From positions 149,932 through 213,931 of the forward strand of contig CASEUJ010000016.1 in assembly GCA_949291125.1 (NCBI GenBank): 64,000 nucleotides of DNA. The letters run 5' to 3'. Every line of letters begins with the position of its first letter. The stretch's first letter is position 1. Under the pieces are notes generated by a model. That model worked only from the letters and a program-made list of their open reading frames with translations, searched no databases and was not told the origin of the DNA. Source of the stretch: an uncultured Ruminococcus sp. (GTDB lineage Bacteria > Bacillota > Clostridia > Oscillospirales > Ruminococcaceae). Positions 34,755 to 44,225 of this stretch are shown here, one piece after another. The position numbers were made by a program, and so were the translations under genes.

Positions 34755-35132
34755 ATGGAAGATATGATGAAGGAAATGGGTGAGATCCTGTCTGATCCGG
34801 AAAGCCTGCGCCAATTACAAGAACTGGCGCAGATGTTTCAGCACAGTGACGGCGAAGCATCTGATGCATCGGAACATACAGTGCAGCAGCCGGATGAGAG
34901 TGCGGAACCATCTGGGGAGTCGGGCAGCTTTGACTTTGGCATGTTGCTGAAAATCCAGGAATTGATGGGAAGTATGCAGAATGCAGACGAGGATACAAAG
35001 CTATTGTTGGCGCTGCGTCCACATCTCCAACAGGCACGGCAGAAAAAAGTGGATCAGGCGGTAAAACTGTTAAAATTATATGCCGTATTCATTGCGTTGA
35101 AAGAAAACGGGCTGTTGCAAGATCTCTTATGA
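34755..35132 (+). CDS. Unknown acidic helical protein (second of trio)
   Basis: 125 residues. There is a Met/Glu-rich helical start (MEDMMKEMGEILSDPESLRQL), a low-complexity Ser/Glu middle (residues 32-58), then a C-terminal helical segment MLLKIQELMGSMQNADEDTK followed by LLLALRPHLQQARQKKVDQA. That last part, LLLALRPxL then basic KKVDQAxKLLKL, looks like a short conserved motif in many spore-forming Clostridia, by recollection only. AGGAGG precedes the start. It is likely co-translated with its neighbours. No function assigned. Confidence 0.75.
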   Translation: MEDMMKEMGEILSDPESLRQLQELAQMFQHSDGEASDASEHTVQQPDESAEPSGESGSFDFGMLLKIQELMGSMQNADEDTKLLLALRPHLQQARQKKVDQAVKLLKLYAVFIALKENGLLQDLL

Positions 35133-35162
35133 TCGTACAAGAGATCGGATGGAGGTGAGCGG

Positions 35163-35591
35163 ATGGCACAGTATTCCCAGCAGGAGCAAAATGCAATGCG
35201 GCAAGAGGCGATGCGGCGCGCCAGAGAAATGCAGCAGCATGCACATCTGACGTCTTCATCTTCCTTACAGTGTCCGATGCGTTCACAAGAACATCATGCC
35301 GATTCACCAGACGAGATGCATCAATGGCATCCGGTACCGCCGCCACAGAGAAAAGCGCCATTTATGTCGGAATCGCAGCAGTTCACACCACATTCTGGTT
35401 CTCATTCTCAGCAAAACAGGAATGTTCCGCTGCTCAGCGGGTTGTTGTCCAGAGGCCCTGCGTCGTTGTTGTCAGGAATCGACGGCGACACTATGTTGAT
35501 TCTGGCACTGATGGTGATGATCTATAAAGATGGCAGGGCACAGGGATGCGACAAAAAACTGCTCATGGCACTGGCATATTTGCTGACCTAA
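35163..35591 (+). CDS. Unknown protein with hydrophobic C-terminal motif (third of trio)
   Basis: 142 residues. The N-terminus is Gln/Met/Arg-rich (QQEQNAMRQEAMRRAREMQQ), the middle is low complexity rich in Ser, His, Gln and Pro, and the end is a hydrophobic hairpin: DTMLILALMVMIYKDG then DKKLLMALAYLLT. The pattern of two short hydrophobic helices around a charged turn recurs in small proteins of spore-formers, so a sporulation-linked role is possible; this is inference. GGAGGTGAGCGG precedes the ATG. It is the last gene before a 220-base gap and the bofA-like gene. Confidence 0.75.
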   Translation: MAQYSQQEQNAMRQEAMRRAREMQQHAHLTSSSSLQCPMRSQEHHADSPDEMHQWHPVPPPQRKAPFMSESQQFTPHSGSHSQQNRNVPLLSGLLSRGPASLLSGIDGDTMLILALMVMIYKDGRAQGCDKKLLMALAYLLT

Positions 35592-35813
35592 GGCAGCACT
35601 GCACAATTCTCGCCTGTCGGCTTTGCATGTCATCTGCTTTCAGATTTTCCGTCATACTTGTACTCGTATGAGTGCTCAAAAAATACACAAAGTGCTTTTC
35701 AAGGTGTTCATTTCGTTTTTGCTTTATCTGGCGAAAAATTTGACAAAGTTTATGTGTAAAGAGTAGATCTGACGCACAGCGGCATTGCTCTAAAAACAAA
35801 AGGAGAACATATC

Positions 35814-36071
35814 ATGATGCAACAAAGCGTTTTTTGGATGATCTGGGGAATCTTAGGACTGATCATGTTGGTATACTATTTGCGGCGCAGGCATACCATA
35901 CGATCATTTTTGTTCGGCGCATTCAGCGGCATTTTGGCGTTACTTCTGGTGCATTATGGCGGCGCTTTGTTTGGGTATACACCGGCACTGAATGTGCTAC
36001 ATCTGGTGCAGTCCACGATTTTAGGTGTACCGGGTGTGATTCTCATGGTGGTATTGCATATAACGCTCTGA
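35814..36071 (+). CDS. bofA: BofA-like membrane protein (pro-sigma-K processing inhibitor family)
   Basis: 85 residues with two or three hydrophobic segments (SVFWMIWGILGLIMLVYYL; FLFGAFSGILALLLVHYGG; LVQSTILGVPGVILMVVLHITL). The C-terminal GVPGVILMV matches the conserved GxPG motif of BofA. In Bacillus BofA holds the SpoIVFB protease inactive in the mother cell until the engulfment checkpoint. Membership is judged from size, topology and motif. AAAGGAG lies eight bases before the ATG. A strong hairpin follows immediately, so it is the last gene of its transcript. Confidence 0.8.
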   Translation: MMQQSVFWMIWGILGLIMLVYYLRRRHTIRSFLFGAFSGILALLLVHYGGALFGYTPALNVLHLVQSTILGVPGVILMVVLHITL

Positions 36072-36086
36072 TATGGATTGTAAAAG

Positions 36087-36150
36087 AAAAAGCACTGTCT
36101 GTACCGATAGCATTTTGCTTGAATGCTTTGGGATACAGACAGTGCTTTTT
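36087..36150. terminator. Strong terminator after bofA-like gene
   Basis: A perfect 17-bp stem (arms 36087-36103 and 36134-36150) with a 30-base loop. Both ends carry A or T runs, so it can work on either strand, ending the bofA-like transcript and the convergent methyltransferase transcript. Confidence 0.85.
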
Positions 36151-36226
36151 ACAATGTGTCGATCTCATTTGCGTTTTATATATGGATCTTCATAAAAAAC
36201 AGCGCTTACCGTCACTTTATTTGATC

Positions 36227-36991
36227 TCATTTCTGTCGTATTTTTTGTGCTGCAACGACCATACGTGGGCTGTTCGGATGCAGCGGTTCTGTGGTGTCGG
36301 CGTGGTAAATGCCGATCACCGAAAAACCAGCGCGTTTAAGTGCTATCTGAATCTGTTCTGGCGCATAGGCACGTTCGGTAATCTGTTCAACTTTACGCCG
36401 ATAGCGTCCGTCTGGACAAACTTCAAACAAATTGAGTGTCAGATCGACGGTACAGCTGTCTTCACGCAGTGTGTTTTCCCAGACACAATAGACTTCATCT
36501 GTTTCATAGACATAAACTTGATTGCCAAGCAGCTGACGGTGTTTGAAGAGCGTATTCATATCAAAGAGAAAGAGTCCGCCTGGTTCTGTCGCCGCCGCAA
36601 CGCGTTGGAATACTTCTTCTATTGCCGTAAGATCTGGCAGGTGATTCAGACTATCCAGCGTACACAGCGTCACATCCACCGTGCCATATAGTTCCAGTTC
36701 TCGCATATCCTGTTGAACATACTGGATTGCAAGACCGCTTTCAAATTTTTTGTCCATAGCTTGATTGAGCATACCGCTGGAATAATCTACGCCGATCACG
36801 TCATAGCCGCGTCGTGCCATTTCTTGTGCCATTGTTCCTGTGCCGCATGCCAGATCCAATAAAACGCATCCTGGTGTGTGCAAATGTGTATGGATCAGTG
36901 TGTCGAAATAGTTTGCTCGTGCCGCATAATCGACGTTTTTCGTCAGTTTGTCATAATAAAACGAAAAGACCTCATAGCCTGTCTGTCTCAT
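36227..36991 (-). CDS. Class I SAM-dependent methyltransferase
   Basis: A 254-residue methyltransferase. The SAM-binding motif I is VLLDLACGTGTMAQEMA, followed by the acidic motif II end VIGVDYSSGML and motif IV TVDVTLCTLDSLNHL. The N-terminal YEVFSFYYDKLTKNVDY is typical of a clostridial group of small-molecule methyltransferases with unknown acceptor. The ATG at 36991 has AAAGGAG upstream. It lies directly after the secA terminator and is convergent with bofA. The substrate cannot be inferred from context. Confidence 0.9.
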   Translation of the reverse strand: MRQTGYEVFSFYYDKLTKNVDYAARANYFDTLIHTHLHTPGCVLLDLACGTGTMAQEMARRGYDVIGVDYSSGMLNQAMDKKFESGLAIQYVQQDMRELELYGTVDVTLCTLDSLNHLPDLTAIEEVFQRVAAATEPGGLFLFDMNTLFKHRQLLGNQVYVYETDEVYCVWENTLREDSCTVDLTLNLFEVCPDGRYRRKVEQITERAYAPEQIQIALKRAGFSVIGIYHADTTEPLHPNSPRMVVAAQKIRQK

Positions 36992-37011
36992 CCGACCATT
37001 TCTCCTTTCAT

Positions 37012-37052
37012 AAAAACAGGGGAACATGGCGTTCGGCACATGATCCCCTGTA
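37012..37052 (-). terminator. Terminator of secA
   Basis: On the minus strand ACAGGGGA-t-CATG ... CATG-t-TCCCCTGT is followed by TTTTT, 24 bases after the secA stop and just before the methyltransferase ribosome binding site. Confidence 0.85.
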
Positions 37053-37075
37053 ACATTGCGTGTGTGATGACACGA

Positions 37076-39763
37076 TTATTTTTTATTGCGATTCGGATTG
37101 CGGCGCTGTGTCCCAAAGCTGCCATCGCCTGCGCCAGCATTTGGTGCATCCGGCTTAGAAACTTGTTCACGTTGCGGCGCTTCGTTTTTACGTAACTTGA
37201 CTGTTAGCAGCATGCGGACGGTATCTTCACGGATTGAGTCGACCATCGCGTCAAACATTTCAAAACCTTCATAACGATATTCGACAACCGGATTCTGCTG
37301 ACCATAAGCGCGCAAACCGATTCCTTTCTTGAGTTCGTTCATGTCATCGATATGTGCCATCCACTTGGTATCGACAACCTTCAGCAGAACAACGCGTTCG
37401 AGTTCGCGCATGATCTCTTCGCCGTATTCTTCTTCCTTTGCTGCATACAGCTCTTTTGCACGATCGGTCAGCGCTTCAATGATGTCGCTTGTAGTGAGCG
37501 TATTCAGATCGCTTTCATCGTATTCAAGATCATCTTCCTGTGTGATCCATCCAAGGAAATAATCGCGCAGTCCCACCAGATTCCACTGGGTATGATCTGT
37601 TTCTTCCTCATTGATATATTGCTTGACCGTTGCCTCGATTAGTTCCTCAATCATCTTGATGATGCTGTCATGAATATCCTCGCCGTCCAGCACCTGTGCA
37701 CGTTGCTTGTAGATAATCTCACGCTGGGTGTTCATAACATCGTCGTAATTAAGGACGTTCTTACGGATATTGAAGTTACGTCCTTCTACCTTGCGCTGAG
37801 ATGACTCAATGATCTTAGTCAGTGCTTTACTTTCAATTGGAGTATCCTCATCGACATTGAGCGTACGCATCATATTTTCCAACCGGTCGCCAGCGAAAAT
37901 ACGCATCAGATCATCCTCAACCGAGAGGAAGAAACGGCTTTCACCTTCATCACCTTGACGACCGGAACGACCACGAAGCTGATTGTCGATACGACGTGAT
38001 TCGTGGCGTTCGGTGCCGAGGATATACAGACCACCGGCCTCCTTGACTGCCACTGCTTTTTCCTTGACTTCTTCGCCAAACTTCTTGTACAGTTCCTGAT
38101 ATACGGCTCTTGCGTCGAGGATCTCCTGATCGTCGGTATCTGCAAAGCCAATCGCCTCTGTGATGATCTCTTCCGGATAATTGCGCTTGCGCATCTCTGC
38201 CTTTGCAAGGAACTCTGCGTTACCGCCGAGCATGATATCCGTACCACGGCCAGCCATGTTGGTTGCAATAGTAACTGCACCGAGCTTACCTGCCTGTGCG
38301 ACGATCTCTGCTTCCTTAGCGTGATACTTTGCGTTCAGGACTTCGTGCTTGATGCCTTTGCGCTTGAGCATTGCCGAGAGCAGCTCAGACTTTTCGATAG
38401 AAATGGTGCCGACCAGAACTGGCTGCCCTTTTTCATGACATTCTGCAATCTGTTCAATGATTGCCTTATACTTGCCCTTTTCTGTGCGATAGATCAGGTC
38501 GGTGTGGTCAATACGTTTTATCGGGCGGTTGGTCGGAACAGCGATGACATCGAGCTTATAGATCTCGCGGAATTCATCTTCCTCTGTCATTGCCGTACCG
38601 GTCATACCGGACAGCTTAGTGTATAGGCGGAAATAGTTCTGGAAGGTAATGGTCGCGAGTGTCTTGGATTCTTGCGCAACCTTGACGCCTTCTTTTGCCT
38701 CAATTGCCTGATGCAGACCATCATTAAAGCGGCGGCCGAGCATCTTACGACCGGTGAATTCGTCGATGATGATGACTTCGCCGTCCTCGACGATATAATC
38801 GATGTCCTTGCGCATAACGCCGTTTGCCTTGAGCGCTTGGTTGATGTGGTGTAATAGCGTCATATTGTCAGAATCCATGAGGTTCTCGACTGCAAAATAT
38901 TCCTCTGCCTTTTTTACGCCTCGCCGTGTGATGGTCGCGGTTTTTGCTTTTTCATCGACAATATAGTCGGCGTTTTCGTTGACTTCTTCCTGATCCTGTT
39001 TGTCATCCATTTCCACAACAGTGACAGCTGACAGCGTTTTGGCGAACTTATCTACTACGCCATAGAGCGCGGTAGATTTATCGCCTTTGCCGGAAATAAT
39101 CAGCGGTGTTCTTGCCTCGTCAATCAGGATCGAGTCCACCTCGTCGACAATTGCGAAGTTGTGTTCTCGTTGTACCTTGTCCTTTTTATAAATAACCATG
39201 TTGTCACGCAGATAGTCGAATCCAAGCTCGTTGTTCGTACCATAGGTGACGTCACAGTTATATGCCTCACGGCGCTGGTCATTGGTCAGACCATGGAGAA
39301 TACAGCCAACGGTGAGCCCCAGAAAGCGTAGAACTTTTCCCATTTCGTCTGACTGTGTTTTTGCCAGATAATCGTTGACAGTGACAATATGTACACCTTT
39401 TCCCGGCAATGCATTCAGGTATGCAGCAACACATGCTACGAGGGTCTTACCTTCACCGGTCTTCATTTCTGCGATACGTCCCTGATGCAGGACAATCGCA
39501 CCAATGATCTGTACCGGGAACGGCCGCTTGCCGAGCACACGATCTGCTGCCTCACGAACAGTTGCAAGCGCCTCCGCCTCTATCGACTCGAGTGATTCGC
39601 CAAGCTCCAGACGTTCGCGGAATTCTACCGTTTTTTCCTTTAGATCTGCGTCCGAAAGTGCCCGATACTCTTCTTCGAGCGCCAACACCTTATTTTTTAA
39701 CGGTTCTATACGAGCCAACTCCCGCGAGCTGTAGGAGCCGAACAGTTTGCTAAAAATACCCAT
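37076..39763 (-). CDS. secA: Preprotein translocase ATPase SecA
   Basis: An 895-residue motor that pushes preproteins through SecYEG. The start at 39763 gives [16 protein letters not shown] and has AAGGCGG upstream. Walker A is MKTGEGKT, Walker B region [15 protein letters not shown], and the second nucleotide fold has [14 protein letters not shown]. The C-terminal linker ends [15 protein letters not shown] and lacks the usual zinc-binding CxCxSGxxxxCHG tail. Such tail-less SecA proteins exist in some Firmicutes; loss of the SecB/lipid-interaction motif is therefore not a defect. It is single-copy in this window, with its own promoter and terminator, and serves the large exported surface proteins here. 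Confidence 0.97.
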   Translation of the reverse strand: MGIFSKLFGSYSSRELARIEPLKNKVLALEEEYRALSDADLKEKTVEFRERLELGESLESIEAEALATVREAADRVLGKRPFPVQIIGAIVLHQGRIAEMKTGEGKTLVACVAAYLNALPGKGVHIVTVNDYLAKTQSDEMGKVLRFLGLTVGCILHGLTNDQRREAYNCDVTYGTNNELGFDYLRDNMVIYKKDKVQREHNFAIVDEVDSILIDEARTPLIISGKGDKSTALYGVVDKFAKTLSAVTVVEMDDKQDQEEVNENADYIVDEKAKTATITRRGVKKAEEYFAVENLMDSDNMTLLHHINQALKANGVMRKDIDYIVEDGEVIIIDEFTGRKMLGRRFNDGLHQAIEAKEGVKVAQESKTLATITFQNYFRLYTKLSGMTGTAMTEEDEFREIYKLDVIAVPTNRPIKRIDHTDLIYRTEKGKYKAIIEQIAECHEKGQPVLVGTISIEKSELLSAMLKRKGIKHEVLNAKYHAKEAEIVAQAGKLGAVTIATNMAGRGTDIMLGGNAEFLAKAEMRKRNYPEEIITEAIGFADTDDQEILDARAVYQELYKKFGEEVKEKAVAVKEAGGLYILGTERHESRRIDNQLRGRSGRQGDEGESRFFLSVEDDLMRIFAGDRLENMMRTLNVDEDTPIESKALTKIIESSQRKVEGRNFNIRKNVLNYDDVMNTQREIIYKQRAQVLDGEDIHDSIIKMIEELIEATVKQYINEEETDHTQWNLVGLRDYFLGWITQEDDLEYDESDLNTLTTSDIIEALTDRAKELYAAKEEEYGEEIMRELERVVLLKVVDTKWMAHIDDMNELKKGIGLRAYGQQNPVVEYRYEGFEMFDAMVDSIREDTVRMLLTVKLRKNEAPQREQVSKPDAPNAGAGDGSFGTQRRNPNRNKK

Positions 39764-39798
39764 GAACTTACCGCCTTTATTCAAATTATACAGTTATT

Positions 39799-39827
39799 AG
39801 TATAGCATGCTCCACGCCGTTTGTCAA
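39799..39827 (-). promoter_or_regulatory. Promoter of secA
   Basis: Minus-strand TTGACA (39822-39827), a 17-base spacer and TATACT (39799-39804), about 35 bases before the secA start codon. Confidence 0.85.
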
Positions 39828-39918
39828 TAGTTATTGAAACGGCGATTTCACAAAAATTCACACACAACCAAAGTGCAGTGCAAATATTTCATAATGATTC
39901 ATACCACGTCGGATGGGT

Positions 39919-40683
39919 TTATTCCGCTTGATAATTTGCCAGGAACTGTTTGGTTCGCTCTTGTGTCGGATGCTCAAACACTTCCTGCGGCGTGCCGGCT
40001 TCCACGATATAGCCGTCTGCCATGAAGATAACGCGGTTGGAAACAGCCTTTGCAAAGTCCATTTCATGTGTGACGATTACCATGGTCATATGATCCTCTG
40101 CCAGTAAACGGATAACTGAGAGGATCTCTTTGGTCAGCTCTGGATCCAGTGCCGAAGTCGGTTCATCAAAGAAGAGGATCGATGGATTCATAGCAAGTGC
40201 TCGAACGATTGCGACACGCTGTTGCTGGCCGCCGGACAATTCGCAGGGATAAGATTTTGCCTTGCTGTCCAGTCCCACTTTCTGAAGTAGGTGCATGGCG
40301 GTCTCTCGCGCCATTTCGCGGCTTTTTTTCAGGATCAGCTGCTGCGGTTCTGTGATATTTCGCAGTACGCTGTAATGTGGAAACAAGTTGAAATTTTGAA
40401 ATACCAGCCCGAAAAATTGCTGGATCTGCTTAAACTCTGCCTTGGGGGCATAGACGGGTTTCTGATTCGCCTCGGCAGAAACTGCAAGTTTATCCATGTA
40501 GGAAATGCTGCCGGATGAAAGTGTTTCTAAAAATGTGCAGCATCGCAGTAGTGTGGACTTTCCAGATCCGGAGGGACCGATGATTGAAACGATCTCACCC
40601 GGATGTACAGTCAGAGAAATATCCTTGAGTACTTCGTTGTTACCGAAGGTCTTTTTCAGATGAGAAACCTCTAAATAGTTCAC
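39919..40683 (-). CDS. Amino-acid ABC transporter ATP-binding protein (GlnQ-type)
   Basis: A 254-residue ATPase of the polar amino-acid ABC family. Walker A is GPSGSGKST, the signature is [15 protein letters not shown], Walker B is [14 protein letters not shown], and the switch is [24 protein letters not shown] at 40683 is preferred as start because AAGGAGG lies eight bases upstream; another GTG nine bases earlier is too close to the site. It follows the fused binding protein-permease gene after 13 bases, so the two make a complete importer. Confidence 0.95.
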   Translation of the reverse strand: MNYLEVSHLKKTFGNNEVLKDISLTVHPGEIVSIIGPSGSGKSTLLRCCTFLETLSSGSISYMDKLAVSAEANQKPVYAPKAEFKQIQQFFGLVFQNFNLFPHYSVLRNITEPQQLILKKSREMARETAMHLLQKVGLDSKAKSYPCELSGGQQQRVAIVRALAMNPSILFFDEPTSALDPELTKEILSVIRLLAEDHMTMVIVTHEMDFAKAVSNRVIFMADGYIVEAGTPQEVFEHPTQERTKQFLANYQAE

Positions 40684-40696
40684 AGCCGTCACCTCC

Positions 40697-42157
40697 TTAT
40701 ATTTTATAATAGTTCATTTTCTTTTCTACCAGTGACATCACGCCAGCCACCAACAAGTTGAATACATAATAAAAGATGGCGGCAACCAGATACGGCAGCA
40801 TCGAGGTCTGGCTTGCGGCGATCCGTTCGGTTTCAGTAAAAAGTTCGGTGTACGAAATGGCGAAGGCAAGGGAGGTATCCTTAACCAGCGTGATCGATTC
40901 GTTGGTTACTGCAGGAAGCACACGCTTGACCATTTGTGGTGTGATGATACGTAAAAATTTCTGAGGTGCCGAATAGCCTAGGATCTTTGCCGCTTCATAT
41001 TGTCCTACCGGGATTGACTGAATGCCACTACGGAAGATCTCTGCAAAGTATGCCGCATAATTAAGCGAAAAAGCAAGGATCACTGCCCAGAAACGATATT
41101 CCGGGGTCAGCGGCAGTCCAAAGATAAAATATTTTCCGAAATAGATTACTAGAAGTTGTAACATCAGCGGCGTACCGCGCACGATGGAGATATAGACCTT
41201 CATCAGCCACTGTACCGGCTTCCATGCATAGAGCCGTGCCAGACAGATCAGAAGCCCCAGTGGCATCGAGAATAATAGCGTCAGGGCAAATATGACAACA
41301 GAACGGAGCATGCTGTCGGTCAGTTCTTGGAAAATTTCAGAAAATGACATTTTCTGGTTTCCTTGTGTTTCCTGTACCGCGATATTTTCCAGATCCCATT
41401 TTTCTGAGATTTCCTCAAATGTACCATCCTCCCGCATTTCGTCGAGCGTCGATTGCACCTGATCGCGCAGTTCCGTATTGTCCTTGGCAAATCCCACACC
41501 GTACTGTTCGTCGGAAAGATGCTCTTCAAGGATGGTATATCCACCGCCGCGGGATGCGATCTGATAGTTTGCAACGCCAATATCCATAGCAATGGCGTCT
41601 ACTGCACCAGAGTCCAGATTCAGAAAGGCGTTATTATAATCCGAGACAATGACCAGTTCCCGAAATGATGCTTTGAGATCGGCGTTATCTTCTTCATTCA
41701 GCGCCGCTTCGGCGGATGAATCAGTCTGTACTGCAACGCCTTTGCCGGCAAGGTCTGAAAATGTGACAATACCGCCGTTCTCCTTGACCACAATCACCTG
41801 AGAGTTATCGACATAGGGTTCTGTCCATGCATAGTCGTCTTCTCTGCCGTTTATGGTGAAGCCGTTCCAGATACAGCTGATTGTGCCGGAATTGAGTTCC
41901 ATATCTTTGGAGTTCCAGTCGATCGGCTGTTTGACTAGTTCCCAGCCGTTTCTTTCACAGACCTCTGCGGCAAGGTCAAGGTCATATCCCACATATTCGC
42001 CGCTTTCGTCCTGATAGCCATATGGCGGAAATGCCGCATCAAATCCGACGATAAATTTCATTCCGTTTCCGGAGGATTCTCCGCATCCGACCAAGGACAG
42101 TCCCATTACTGCGGCGGCAAAGATCGCCAGCAAATGGCGGTATGAGGTTCGTTTCAT
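40697..42157 (-). CDS. Fused amino-acid binding protein-permease of an ABC importer
   Basis: 486 residues joining two usually separate parts. Residues 1-25 are a lipoprotein-type signal with lipobox LSLVGC. Residues about 33-255 form a family 3 solute-binding domain ([27 protein letters not shown]). Residues about 275-486 form a His/Gln/Arg/Lys-type permease with membrane segments and the EAA loop ([22 protein letters not shown]); FVRGTPL-like [11 protein letters not shown] is also present. Fused importers of this kind are known in lactic acid bacteria (GlnP). The substrate is a polar amino acid, but which one is not determined. A promoter lies about 180 bases upstream. Confidence 0.93.
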   Translation of the reverse strand: MKRTSYRHLLAIFAAAVMGLSLVGCGESSGNGMKFIVGFDAAFPPYGYQDESGEYVGYDLDLAAEVCERNGWELVKQPIDWNSKDMELNSGTISCIWNGFTINGREDDYAWTEPYVDNSQVIVVKENGGIVTFSDLAGKGVAVQTDSSAEAALNEEDNADLKASFRELVIVSDYNNAFLNLDSGAVDAIAMDIGVANYQIASRGGGYTILEEHLSDEQYGVGFAKDNTELRDQVQSTLDEMREDGTFEEISEKWDLENIAVQETQGNQKMSFSEIFQELTDSMLRSVVIFALTLLFSMPLGLLICLARLYAWKPVQWLMKVYISIVRGTPLMLQLLVIYFGKYFIFGLPLTPEYRFWAVILAFSLNYAAYFAEIFRSGIQSIPVGQYEAAKILGYSAPQKFLRIITPQMVKRVLPAVTNESITLVKDTSLAFAISYTELFTETERIAASQTSMLPYLVAAIFYYVFNLLVAGVMSLVEKKMNYYKI

Positions 42158-42338
42158 AAAGCATATTCTCCTTTTTGCATCTGCCGGATATTGTAAGGTA
42201 TAGTAGCATTAGAACAGAGAGAAAGCCGTATGCCTTCCGGCTGTTTGGGAAAAGAGAACTGACCAGACAGATTGCTGTATTGTCAACTGATGCAGCAATG
42301 AGTGGTGATTTATCAGCTTATCCCAGAAAAGTATTCAC

Positions 42339-42368
42339 ATTATAACATGAATCGGCATATTCTGTCAA
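42339..42368 (-). promoter_or_regulatory. Promoter of the amino-acid ABC transporter operon
   Basis: Minus-strand TTGACA (42363-42368), an 18-base spacer and TATAAT (42339-42344). It leaves a leader of about 175 bases before the lipoprotein-permease gene. The leader includes a short GCCGGAAGGC...GGC stem and no riboswitch I recognise. Confidence 0.75.
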
Positions 42369-42383
42369 CTGCCGGATTGATAT

Positions 42384-42424
42384 GACAAAAGCCCCTTGCC
42401 GGCATGTACCGGACAAGAGGCTCA
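42384..42424 (-). terminator. Terminator of the glycosidase-like gene
   Basis: On the minus strand GCCTCTTG-t-CCGG, six-base loop, CCGG-CAAGGGGC is followed by TTTTGT. It lies 35 bases after the stop of the gene at 42459 and just before the next promoter. Confidence 0.75.
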
Positions 42425-42458
42425 GATTGTATAAACAGATCGCCTTTCTTGTTTCGTC

Positions 42459-43889
42459 TTAAAGCTCTATTGGTTCAAAGCGAATACGGATCTTCGGTAG
42501 CTCATGGAGCGTGGTGTCATAGTGGAACAGTCCATTTTCTACGGAAAGATCATTTTCACCGGTTGCCGGCGGTGCAAAGATCTTTAGTGTTAGGTCTGCC
42601 GCACCTTCCAACGGCTTTTCGAAGAACGCCGCCATCAGATCCACTGTCTTAGTCTTTGGCGCCTTATAGAACCACTTGCCGTTGAGTTCCAGCATCAGAT
42701 TGCTGTCCTCTTCAAACACAGCTTCGCAGAAAGTCGGGTTTTTGTCAAAGTGCAGCGGAATCGCAATGCCCTCGGCATCTTCTGAGTGGCTCCAGCGCAG
42801 TGTAATCGGAAGTTGTACATCGCCTTCCATCTTAGTGATCTGCGGTGAGAACCAGTCGCGGTGGATGATTTCTTTGTAGGTCTCCAGTACCGGCTGTGCA
42901 ATGCCGGTGTCCGGATTATTTGGATTTTCGATTTCAAGCCCCAGTCTGCCGCGGTCGCGGAACTGATAAAATGTAAATGCACTGAACCAGTCTGCTTGTT
43001 CACGCTCAAGTCTGTCGCAGAATTCTTTGACCATCTGTGCTTGTTCATAAGGACCGGTGACATCGCCATCGGCGTTAAATTCTGCCATGGTCATCGGTTT
43101 TGCCACGCCGCCATTCAAGTAACGGAAACGTTCAAAGCTGCGTCTGGTCTTTTCATAGGTGTCGTCTACTGTGCCGCGGCTGTGGGAATTTCCGCCGCGT
43201 TCTGCGACATCATATGGCCAGCCCCAGTGCAGCGCCATATACTTGTCCACTGACCAGATATCTGCTGCCGGAATGGTCTGCGCAAATTCCGTCTCCTTCT
43301 CCATTTCCTCTTTGGAGAGATCTTCGATGCCGCCGATGCAAATCACCGTTTGTACATTCGGCGCGTGTTCTTTGATGATGCGGCTTGCGCGCACGAAGAA
43401 GTCCGCGACTTCCTGATAGGTACAGCGCTTGTTGAACGAAAACCAGTTTCCGGTTGCCTCGTGGTTGATGCGCAGGAATACGCGCCCAAATGGCCGCAGA
43501 TCATCACCGATTGTGGCAAGCTGCTCGTCTGAAACGTGCGGATCGATGGTGAGAGTGAGATTGACATCCTGTCCATGCTGGCGGATCTCACGCATGTAGT
43601 TGAAGGGCTCGCCTTCCGTGTTGCCCTCTAAGCCGCCTTTGTAGGTAAAATAGTCGTCATAGGGGAAGTCCCATGCAAAGCTCACATCCGGGCTTGCATG
43701 CACAACGCTTGCGCGCCCCGGGAATCCCGCATCAAGCGGATAATAACAGTACATCAGACTGATGCTGCGATGCGGCCGTCCGAGTTTTTCGAGAATATAG
43801 TCCTGATTGACATATTCGCCGCGTTCGCTTCCATCGCCGAGGTCTACGGCGCATTTTGCTTTTCCCATATGTATGCGATAAACATCCAT
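42459..43889 (-). CDS. Predicted TIM-barrel glycoside hydrolase, cytoplasmic
   Basis: 476 residues without a signal peptide. The fold looks like a clan-A-type (beta/alpha)8 glycosidase. VFLRINHEATGNWFSF resembles the acid/base strand of GH26 enzymes (HExNGxWFxW), and PMTMAEFNADG could hold the nucleophile Glu near the next strand. WGWPYD and FTFYQFRDRGRLG supply aromatic residues typical of sugar sites. After the barrel (about residue 340) comes a C-terminal beta-rich region. The ATG at 43889 has AAGGAG upstream. GH26 membership is a guess from motifs. It is monocistronic with a clear promoter and terminator. No transporter for its sugar is adjacent. Confidence 0.65.
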   Translation of the reverse strand: MDVYRIHMGKAKCAVDLGDGSERGEYVNQDYILEKLGRPHRSISLMYCYYPLDAGFPGRASVVHASPDVSFAWDFPYDDYFTYKGGLEGNTEGEPFNYMREIRQHGQDVNLTLTIDPHVSDEQLATIGDDLRPFGRVFLRINHEATGNWFSFNKRCTYQEVADFFVRASRIIKEHAPNVQTVICIGGIEDLSKEEMEKETEFAQTIPAADIWSVDKYMALHWGWPYDVAERGGNSHSRGTVDDTYEKTRRSFERFRYLNGGVAKPMTMAEFNADGDVTGPYEQAQMVKEFCDRLEREQADWFSAFTFYQFRDRGRLGLEIENPNNPDTGIAQPVLETYKEIIHRDWFSPQITKMEGDVQLPITLRWSHSEDAEGIAIPLHFDKNPTFCEAVFEEDSNLMLELNGKWFYKAPKTKTVDLMAAFFEKPLEGAADLTLKIFAPPATGENDLSVENGLFHYDTTLHELPKIRIRFEPIEL

Positions 43890-43947
43890 TGCGATTTTCT
43901 CCTTGTTCTTGTCAGAAATCAATACCGGCAGATTTTGCCGTATCTTC

Positions 43948-43976
43948 ATTATAAACGATGTACACGGTGCTGTCAA
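43948..43976 (-). promoter_or_regulatory. Promoter of the glycosidase-like gene
   Basis: Minus-strand TTGACA (43971-43976), a 17-base spacer and TATAAT (43948-43953), about 60 bases before the start codon. Confidence 0.85.
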
Positions 43977-44067
43977 GGAAAAATGCGGCAAAATTGGAGA
44001 AGACAAGGGGATTCTTGTTGCGAACCGAATTTTGTTGCTGCATGCAAGCGTTCTCCATTGCTATCGC

Positions 44068-44097
44068 TTGACAGTCCAAAGCAATAAATGCTATCAT
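44068..44097 (+). promoter_or_regulatory. Orphan plus-strand promoter facing the truncated gene
   Basis: TTGACA (44068-44073), an 18-base spacer and TATCAT (44092-44097) point rightwards, antisense to the truncated gene and the lipoprotein. No plus-strand gene follows. It may be a leftover of an interrupted locus, an antisense RNA promoter, or chance. Confidence 0.4.
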
Positions 44098-44225
44098 AAA
44101 ATCATTTGAGATTGCCAAAATCCTGAATAAGAATGGTTGACAACATACGCACCAATCCGCTCTTGGGGAATATCCATATATGCAATTTGCGTAGAAATCT
44201 GAATTTCCTTATCCGTATAACTCAT
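44094..44225 (-). pseudogene. Truncated 43-codon gene coupled to the lipoprotein
   Basis: A short open frame of 43 codons starting MSYTDKEIQISTQIAYMDIP. It begins inside the end of the lipoprotein gene (17-base overlap including stop) with GGAGGA eleven bases upstream, so translational coupling is expected. It stops at a TGA soon after GYVVNHSY-like sequence. The N-terminus resembles that of larger lipase-like (class 3) secreted or effector proteins of Firmicutes, which often begin with a YTDxE...LAYxD segment; this is from memory and uncertain. It looks like the front of a longer gene whose remainder has been lost. Confidence 0.55.

Noticed and set aside
35834-36691. 285-residue plus-strand open frame over bofA and the methyltransferase
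   Set aside because: It overlaps two well-supported genes and a perfect terminator; its residues are Cys/Phe/Ile-rich shadow sequence.
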